Positions 9,601 to 13,734 of a stretch of DNA of 13,734 nucleotides are shown here, one piece after another. A model generated the notes under the pieces. That model ran no database searches and had not been told where the DNA came from. It was given only the letters and a program-made list of their open reading frames with translations. Source of the DNA: Pelagophyceae sp. CCMP2097 (lineage: Eukaryota; Sar; Pelagophyceae); contig MU657254.1 in assembly GCA_026770575.1 (NCBI GenBank), positions 1 through 13,734 on the forward strand. Reading direction: 5' to 3'. Position 1 is the first letter of the stretch, and each line of letters starts with the position of its first letter. The translations under genes were made by a program, and so were the position numbers.

Positions 9601-12519
9601 CCGGCGGCGTGCCGCCTCTGGTGCATTTAGCTCTGTCGAATAACATCCACTCGCAGTGCCTTGCTCTAGCGGCGCTGCGGAGGCTGATGAACGAGCCGGA
9701 GAACCGCTCACGATTCGCGAGAGCCGGCGGCCTGCGCGCTTTGGCGTCCGCGGGGCTCTCCGCCGAGCTCGAGATTCAAAGAGAAGTCGCCGCGTGCCTC
9801 TGCAACGTCACGCTCGAGCCCCAAGTCCGCATGGACGTCGCCAAGACGTAAGCAGGGCCCGTGATGCTTGCATCGGGGTGCTTTGGATTGAAAAAACGGG
9901 CCCCTGCTCGATCGACCATCGTAGGTGCCTGCCGGCCATGGTGCACCTGGCACAGTGCGGCGACCGCGAGGCGGCGCGGCAGTCCATGGGCGCGCTGGCG
10001 AACCTCGCCGAGGATTCGGACACGCACGCGCACATTGTCGTCTACGGCGGCGCGCGGTGCATGGTGAGTGGCCTCGCTTGCCCTTTTGGGGTTAGTTTCG
10101 TGGACTTTGGCAACTCTAGGTTGCCTTGGTGGACCACGACGCGGTGGACATCCACCGCGAGGCTTCGCGGGCGATTGCGAACCTGCTGACATCGCTGCAC
10201 CACCAGACCGGGGTCATCCAGGACGGCCTACCCGGCCTTGTCCATCTGGCCGTCTCGGCAGATTCGGAATGCCAGTACAACGCCGCAGTGGCTTTTCGCA
10301 AGCTGACGCCGAACAGGATGTCGCACGCGGGCCTCGTCGAGCACGGCGGCATCGAGGCTTTATTTACGCTTTTACACATTCGCGACACCAAGGAGGCGCC
10401 AACGCGGAGACACGCGGCCACCGCTTTAAGAGATTTATCCGCCAACGAGGCTTTGAAGCTCGAGTTCGCGGCCAAGGACGGCGTCCAGGCCATGGTCGAC
10501 GTGTCCAAGTCGCGTGAGCTGTCGCTGCAATGCCTGGCCACAGCGTCTTTGAGGCACCTTTCCCTCCATGCCGAGCTCAAACGCCCGCTCGTCGAGGCGG
10601 GGTGCCTCGAGCCCGTCGTGCGCAACTCGCGCGGCGCCAACGAGGACCTGCAGTGCCAGATCGCGGGCCTTTGCGCGAATTTGTCGGAAGAGATGGAGAA
10701 CCAAATCAACCTTATGAACGAGGGCTGTGTCCCAGTCCTCTGCTCCTTGGCGCGCGTCCAAAACCCAGAGGTTCAGCAGGACTGTGCAAGGTCTTTAGCG
10801 AACATATGTTCGAACGAGGAGAACCATGTGGCGGCGTATAAGCAGGGGGGCGTGCAAGCAGCGCATCATCTGACAGAGTCGGACCAAGACGTCACGCAAA
10901 GGTACGCTGCGATGACTCTGCGTTTTTTGGCGTCGCACCCAGAGGTCCGAGTCTACATCGTCAAGGAGAACTTGGTGGCGCCGTTTATCTCTTTAGCGGG
11001 GGCGTCTTTACTCGAATATCAAAGGACGGGCGCCGCGGCTTTAGCTTCTTTCACGCTCTCGGCGCAGACGCGCGCGCAGCTCGTGCGACAGGGCGGCCTG
11101 CGCGCGATCCTGGGTATGTGCCTCCACGACGACTTGCAGGTGCAGCGAGATGCAGTCTTTGCTTTAGCGAACCTGGCGGACGCCGTGGACCTGCAAGCGG
11201 ATTTAGTGCGAGAGGGCAGCATCGAGGCGCTGGCGGCCGTGGCGTCGGCGGACGACGCGCGCGTGCAGCGCGATTGCGCCAGAGCGTTTGCGTGCCTGAC
11301 GCAGGACGACGCGGTTAGAGAACGGACAGTGCTCGGCGGCACTCTGCCTTCTTTGTTCAAGCTTGCGCGGTCGCTAGACGTGGCCTGCCAGCGCTACGCG
11401 ACGCTGGCGCTATGCAACGTCGCCTGCGGCAACCAGAAACAGAAGGTGGTGGAGATGGGGGCGATTCGGCCTCTGATGTTTCTCACAAGGTTTCCAGACA
11501 TGGACATTCAAAGATACGCTTCTTTAGCGGTGGCGGCTTTGGCTTTGGGCGACCACGGCACGAACAAGATCCGAATCGTAGAAGAGGGCGCCGTCCGGCC
11601 GTTGGTGGACATGGCGAGTTTTCCGGAGACCAAAATGCGCTACTGCGCCGCTTTGGCGTTAAACGCCATCGCGCTCGGCCCACAAGCGGAGACGAAGCTC
11701 GGGATTTCAAGGAGTGGCGGGTTGGAGCCTTTGCTCGCTTTAGTCGATCCGGCGGGCGACGCCGAGTGCGCGTTTGCAGGCGTCTACGCTCTCGGGTCTC
11801 TCATCGAGAACCCAGAGGTCAAGGCCCAGCTCGCCGAGTTGGGCTGCATATTAAAGGTCGTCGCCGTCGTCGCGGAAGGCAATTTAGAGGTGAAGAGGGC
11901 GGCGGCGTACCTGTTTGCGCGGTTTTGCGAGGTTGTTGAATTCCACGACCGCTTACAAGGCGACGGCGCTTTGGAGGCCATCATCGCCATTGCGTCGCTC
12001 GAGGACACGGAGTGCCAGGAGAGCTGCGCGTTCGCTCTGGCGCATTTGGCCTCCGATCGGGAGCTGCAGGTGCATCTGGTGGGCTTGGGGGCGCTGAAGC
12101 CATTGGTTGCCATGATGGCCGTGCAAAGTGAACCCCGCCACTACGCCGGCCTCGCACTCCTCAAGCTCGCGGACAACTTTGAGAACCACGTGGCCATCGC
12201 CCAAGAGGGCGGCATCCAGGCTCTCTTGCGCCTGGGAAGAGAACGAGCGCAGGCCGGCGCGTCGGCCGGTGACGACGAACTGCAGTACAAGGCCGCCCTC
12301 ACCGTGGGCTCACTGGCCTCGTCGGCGGTGAAGATGATGCCCGGCGATTCAAGCCTGCCGCAGCAGCCGGGCGGCCGGCTCAAGCGCAACGACATTGGGT
12401 TTGGGGCCGCGTCGATGCTGCAGGCGCGCATCGGTCACGAGGCCAGCAAGGCCCAAGAGGCCACGACGAAATACCTCGACAAAAACGCCCCGCCCACGGG
12501 GGACAAGGGCGCCTCCTAA
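610..12519 (+). CDS. Giant armadillo-repeat protein, about 3811 aa, six exons
   Basis: The exons join as 610-712, 776-897, 1046-1270, 1401-9847, 9925-10063 and 10120-12519. All five introns are GT-AG and the sum is 3812 codons including TAA at 12517-12519. The protein is an almost pure ARM array of about 88 units, each near 41 residues, with the core pattern hydrophobic-A-L-x-N-L-A followed by N-(H/K/Q)-x-x-I-x-x-x-G-G-L-x-P-L and a D-x-E-x-Q-R turn. ARM units form a right-handed solenoid whose H3 asparagines hold extended peptides, as in importin-alpha, beta-catenin and Vac8. A scaffold role is therefore inferred; partner and location are unknown. The first unit starts almost at the N-terminus, with a basic stretch at residues 11-22. 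An acidic insert sits at about 1937-2014 and a non-ARM tail at 3750-3811. I see no signal peptide, membrane segment or catalytic domain. ATG 610 has G at -3 and +4, but an upstream exon cannot be excluded. Automatic annotation would probably say Vac8-like, which its size does not support. Confidence 0.92.
713..775 (+). other. Intron 1 of the ARM gene (63 bp)
   Basis: The intron starts GTACGG and ends CTGTAG, in phase 1. Removing it joins the first ARM unit smoothly: the split codon G|AA becomes Glu in ...LSTHEELHERIVKKGG. Without splicing the frame loses the repeat pattern. Confidence 0.85.
898..1045 (+). other. Intron 2 of the ARM gene (148 bp) with near-terminal inverted repeats
   Basis: The intron starts GTACCA and ends GTGTAG, in phase 0. 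Splicing restores a normal unit (AIANVAS|APFNRLAIVAEG). A perfect 9-bp inverted repeat lies close to both ends: CGCAGCGTC at 909-917 and GACGCTGCG at 1031-1039. Folding it would bring the two splice sites together. Confidence 0.85.
1271..1400 (+). other. Intron 3 of the ARM gene (130 bp), hairpin-rich
   Basis: The intron starts GTTTGA and ends CGTTAG, in phase 0. The unspliced frame hits TGA directly, while splicing gives GRYA|AFALSNLAANANH, a canonical ARM core. It holds a perfect 9-bp inverted repeat (GGGCCCTCG 1310-1318, CGAGGGCCC 1331-1339). It also holds an 11-bp tandem duplication (GGTCTGAATGC at 1368-1378 and 1379-1389), whose GTCTGAA pairs with TTCAGAC at 1340-1346. The hexamer CGTTTG occurs at 1270-1275 and 1402-1407, across the donor and just past the acceptor. 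Confidence 0.88.
1368..1389 (+). repeat. 11-bp tandem duplication inside intron 3
   Basis: Two exact copies of GGTCTGAATGC stand head to tail 11 bases before the intron 3 acceptor. A third copy begins with GG and then diverges into the acceptor. Confidence 0.9.
1518..6700 (+). repeat. Higher-order repeat of ARM units, alternating 6 and 7 units
   Basis: Distinct ARM unit types recur in fixed order. The order is an ALRGLS-type unit, then an LREVAAALNNLSLSEENK-type unit, a CLANLAE-type unit, a QRE-A-x-R-A-I-ANL unit, a CQRYAAMALANLA unit, and LE-x-QRYAV units. The second type begins near 1631, 2493, 3242, 4130, 4878 and 5745. The spacings are about 862, 749, 888, 748 and 867 bp, an alternation of 7 and 6 units that sums to about 1.62 kb per 13 units. 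After about unit 38 the order is kept but spacing becomes irregular (next copies near 6244, 7370 and 9775). Confidence 0.8.
6759..6990 (+). other. Acidic, probably disordered insert within the ARM array (residues ~1937-2014)
   Basis: Here the ARM pattern stops for about 78 residues and then resumes with LEARRYACLALGNL. The insert has an acidic run, EVTEVDDDSDDDV at 6819-6857. A short Ser/Pro and basic segment follows (SRPTSPNALKRLS), then an Ala/Ser-rich stretch. The frame stays open and codon use matches the flanks, so this looks like an exposed loop rather than an unspliced intron. The Ser/Thr-Pro and KRLS motifs could be phosphorylated, but that is inference. Confidence 0.75.
7251..8405 (+). 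repeat. Nine-unit ARM block, copy X (residues ~2101-2485)
   Basis: This block shares with 9660-10902 a run of unusual cores in the same order: LRHLS or LRRLM, CLCNLAL, ALANIAED, H-RE-A-RAI-NLL, YNAA-FRKLSPN, ALRDMASN, LRHLSL-KRPIV, then a GNLAE unit and an ARALCSIS unit. Such a series of shared departures from the ARM consensus indicates duplication of the whole block rather than convergence. Copy X has no introns. Confidence 0.8.
9848..9924 (+). other. Intron 4 of the ARM gene (77 bp) with near-terminal inverted repeats
   Basis: The intron starts GTAAGC and ends CGTAG, in phase 2. Reading through gives a TAA at 9849-9851, while splicing resumes the ARM pattern (VAKT|CLPAMVHLAQ). An inverted repeat pairs AGCAGGGCCCGT (9851-9862) with ACGGGCCCCTGCT (9896-9908), with one bulged base. 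The tetramer CGTA occurs at both ends (9847-9850 and 9920-9923). The join leaves one residue fewer than the usual S/T-G-C-L, so the splice boundary deserves a transcript check. Confidence 0.85.
10064..10119 (+). other. Intron 5 of the ARM gene (56 bp)
   Basis: The intron starts GTGAGT, a strong donor, and ends CTCTAG, in phase 0. Splicing joins GGARCM|VALVDHDAVDIHREASRAI, a normal unit boundary. It is the shortest intron in the gene and shows no notable inverted repeat. Confidence 0.87.
12331..12516 (+). other. Non-ARM C-terminal tail (62 aa, residues 3750-3811)
   Basis: After the last partial ARM unit (LTVGSLASSAV) the pattern ends. The tail begins with a Pro/Gly/Gln linker and a basic RLKRND. 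It continues into a segment likely to be helical (SMLQARIGHEASKAQEATTK) and ends in a Pro/Gly-rich terminus. It could cap the solenoid or bind a partner. I recognise no domain in it. Confidence 0.7.
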
Positions 12520-12531
12520 GCTTTGTGCGAG

Positions 12532-12597
12532 TCGGACGAGAGCCGCGCCCGGGCAGGAGTCGAGTTTTGTTCTAGAATCGGACGAGAGCCCGGGCAG
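12532..12597. repeat. Imperfect direct repeat just after the stop codon
   Basis: TCGGACGAGAGCC occurs at 12532-12544 and 12578-12590, 46 bp apart. Both copies are followed by CGGGCAG, but the second copy lacks five bases (GCGCC) that precede it in the first. Confidence 0.8.
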
Positions 12598-12618
12598 CAC
12601 GCGTCTCAGCGCCCCGGC

Positions 12619-12658
12619 CTCTGCATCCGCCGGCTCTGCATCCGCCGGCTCTGGATCG
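12619..12658. repeat. 15-bp tandem repeat, about 2.6 copies
   Basis: The unit CTCTGCATCCGCCGG is present twice exactly (12619-12633 and 12634-12648), followed by a partial third copy with a C to G change. It lies in the probable 3' UTR. Confidence 0.9.
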
Positions 12659-12773
12659 CAGGGAGACGCCCACAGGACCGGCACCGACCGTCGTGCGGCG
12701 AGAAAGTGGTCTCGTTCAGTTTCTCAACTTGAGCAACGTTCGCGACATGGCCGCGACGCGACCATGGCGCCGA

Positions 12774-12809
12774 GCGTTTGCGCCGCACATTTTGCGCCGG
12801 CGCAAACGC
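12774..12809. repeat. Perfect 12-bp inverted repeat (hairpin) downstream of the ARM gene
   Basis: GCGTTTGCGCCG (12774-12785) and CGGCGCAAACGC (12798-12809) are exact reverse complements around a 12-base loop. It lies 255 bp past the stop codon, just before the AT-richer patch. It could form a stable RNA hairpin in a 3' UTR, but no role is proved. Confidence 0.85.
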
Positions 12810-13288
12810 GCGCGAAGAACGACTGAAAAATTACCCAGAATTTTCTAATTGAGGACCCGAAGGCACTGTTTAAAGTTACTGACTATTAAATCAAACCCTC
12901 AAACAGCGCGGGGCAATCGCAAAAGGAAATGGGGGAAGGGGAAGTTCAGAGGCGGAGGCGACGGACGGGCGCCAGGTCACCAGCAAGCAGCCCCAGCCGC
13001 CTAGCCGCGGCCGACGAAAGCGTCGCCGCCGCCGCCGTGGACGTTGGGCCCTGGTCTACAAACTCTATCTCCCCAAGTACTTTAGTACAGTTGGTAAAGT
13101 TGGTCCGCTTGGCGCGGCTGGCGGGAGCTGCCGGCACTCGGTCGCGGCGCCACTGCGCGCGCTGGAGAGCCACCTCGGGCCCGACGCGGCGCACCAAAAT
13201 TCAAGGTGCGCGCGGCCCGGAGTCGCGAGATAAGCTCTGCGGGAGCCTGCGCTTGTTTGAGCTCTTCAGAGCTCGGCTGTTTAAGGGT

Positions 13289-13365
13289 CGACTTCGCGGC
13301 CTGAGAGTCGATAAACCGAGCCAACCCATGTCCTGACCATTATCGTGTTTCAGGCCGCGAAGTCG
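13289..13365. repeat. Perfect 16-bp inverted repeat around a 45-bp spacer
   Basis: CGACTTCGCGGCCTGA (13289-13304) is the exact reverse complement of TCAGGCCGCGAAGTCG (13350-13365). The right arm straddles a possible splice acceptor (gtgtttcag, ending 13353) and ends three bases before the ATG at 13369. A smaller hairpin, GAGCTC-ttca-GAGCTC, lies just upstream at 13259-13274. Confidence 0.88.
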
Positions 13366-13734
13366 GCTATGATCTTCGTCGAGGATCTGGACGCTGTCGT
13401 AGCCTCTCTTCATCGTCACCCGGGCAAGCTCATGTCGACGAGACCGTGCCGGGTCCAGGCGTTCGACGATCCGGAGCGGTACTACGTGCCCCTGGTGCTC
13501 GGCATCGAGGTCTCTTTGTGGAAGAAACACGGACGCGGTGCACTGAAACGGGTCAATTGTACCCGGATTGGTATCGAGAACGAATTCAAGGGCGGCATCT
13601 GGTTCTTCCTCGGTGACGCGCTGCCCCCGTGCCTCGTCGACGCATTGGGCATGCAGTGCAAGCACGCGGAGGACGCTGATTTACGCCGGAGTCTGAGCTC
13701 GGACGACACGCGGCGGGGTACCAAACGCCCAAAT
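13354..13734 (+). CDS. Start of an unrecognised gene or exon, cut by the right edge
   Basis: A + strand frame is open through the right edge of the window. It can start at ATG 13369 (122 codons to the edge), or as an exon entered from the acceptor gtgtttcag ending at 13353; both use the same frame, which is also open back to 13315. Third positions are clearly GC-rich and second positions AT-richer, as expected of coding sequence here. The peptide is globular-looking with aromatic and hydrophobic segments, for example ERYYVPLVLGIEVSLWKK, followed by GGIWFFLGDALPPCLVDALG, and ends in a charged stretch. I recognise no family and see no signal peptide. An open frame on the opposite strand (13665 to 13201) covers the same bases but has weaker codon periodicity. 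Confidence 0.5.

Larger units (their letters stand above)
9660..10902 (+). repeat. Nine-unit ARM block, copy Y (residues ~2904-3273), contains two introns
   Basis: This is the partner of the block at 7251-8405, offset by 19 ARM units. Matching landmarks include YNAAVAFRKLTPN (against YNAALCFRKLSPN), ATALRDLSAN (against AAALRDMASN) and LRHLSLHAELKRPLV (against LRHLSLSSRVKRPIV). It is interrupted by the introns 9848-9924 and 10064-10119, which have no counterpart in copy X. Confidence 0.8.
12520..13353. other. Intergenic region downstream of the ARM gene
   Basis: This stretch of about 830 bp has no gene that I can support. From left to right it holds a degenerate direct repeat (12532-12597), a 15-bp tandem repeat (12619-12658), a strong hairpin (12774-12809) and an AT-richer patch (about 12825-12905). 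A GC-rich stretch with open but arginine- and alanine-rich frames follows, and the left arm of a 16-bp inverted repeat lies near its right end. The 3' UTR and polyadenylation site of the ARM gene must lie in its left part, but I see no clear signal. Confidence 0.6.

Noticed and set aside
8774..9646. 290-codon open frame on the minus strand
   Set aside because: It is antisense to ARM units 60-67 and is a shadow of their composition.
9849..9851. TAA as the true end of the ARM protein, with a second gene starting near 10126
   Set aside because: The TAA lies inside a good GT-AG intron, the ARM pattern resumes in phase after splicing, and the next exon would otherwise lack a start codon.
1397..11760. 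Many CTTTAG strings inside the exon as splice acceptors
   Set aside because: Apart from the real intron ends they are in-frame GCT-TTA-G codon pairs within intact ARM units, so no splicing is needed there.
610..12519. HEAT or TPR repeats rather than ARM
   Set aside because: The ~41-residue period, the A-L-x-N-L-A core and the G-G-L-x-P-L segment are ARM features; the TPR 34-residue pattern is absent.
13082..13093. Small palindrome GTACT-TT-AGTAC
   Set aside because: It has a five-base stem with a two-base loop, too small to be meaningful on its own.
12946..13197. 83-codon minus-strand frame in the intergenic region
   Set aside because: It is short, Arg/Ala-rich and without recognisable features or a supported start.
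12929..13336. 135-codon + frame starting at ATG 12929
   Set aside because: Its product is Arg/Ala-rich low-complexity, it changes character along its length, shows no convincing codon periodicity, and crosses the left arm of the 16-bp inverted repeat.
1..13734. tRNA, rRNA, CRISPR arrays or bacterial operon signals
   Set aside because: I saw no cloverleaf, rRNA-like or spaced-repeat array, and the introns show that this is a eukaryotic nuclear gene.

Overview
The window is GC-rich DNA from a microbial eukaryote. It is dominated by one protein-coding gene on the + strand with short GT-AG spliceosomal introns of 56 to 148 bp. GC-rich third codon positions, compact spacing and small introns would fit an alga such as a pelagophyte (Aureococcus or Pelagomonas type). 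That assignment is a low-confidence inference, because nothing in the window is a taxonomic marker.

Layout. Positions 1-136 are a low-complexity Gly/Ala/Pro-coding-like tract that cannot be assigned to a strand. Positions 137-436 are an open + frame with coding-like base periodicity; it is either the last exon of an upstream gene or an extra 5' exon of the giant gene. Positions 610-12519 are the giant gene. Six exons can be joined (610-712, 776-897, 1046-1270, 1401-9847, 9925-10063, 10120-12519), and the reading phase is kept across all five introns. The predicted protein has 3811 residues and is almost entirely armadillo (ARM) repeats: I count about 88 units of roughly 41 residues, one acidic disordered insert (about residues 1937-2014) and a 62-residue C-terminal tail. 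Positions 12520-13353 are intergenic, with direct repeats, a strong 12-bp hairpin and an AT-richer patch. From about 13354 or 13369 to the right edge there is an open + frame that I do not recognise, the start of the next gene or exon.

The most interesting content lies inside the giant gene. The ARM units have a higher-order period: distinct unit types recur every 6 or 7 repeats in strict alternation over the first ~38 units, giving a 13-unit, about 1.62-kb hyper-repeat. One unit type replaces the conserved groove asparagine, so the Asn ladder is broken at regular intervals. Nine consecutive units near 7251-8405 are duplicated at 9660-10902. Only the second copy carries introns, one of which has near-terminal inverted repeats, so recent intron gain by an introner-like element is a testable idea. 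The gene also shows a very strong codon-pair preference, GCT-TTA for Ala-Leu.

Function: a very long ARM solenoid is expected to be a scaffold that binds many partners or one long extended partner. I see no enzymatic domain, signal peptide or membrane segment, and the cellular role is unknown.
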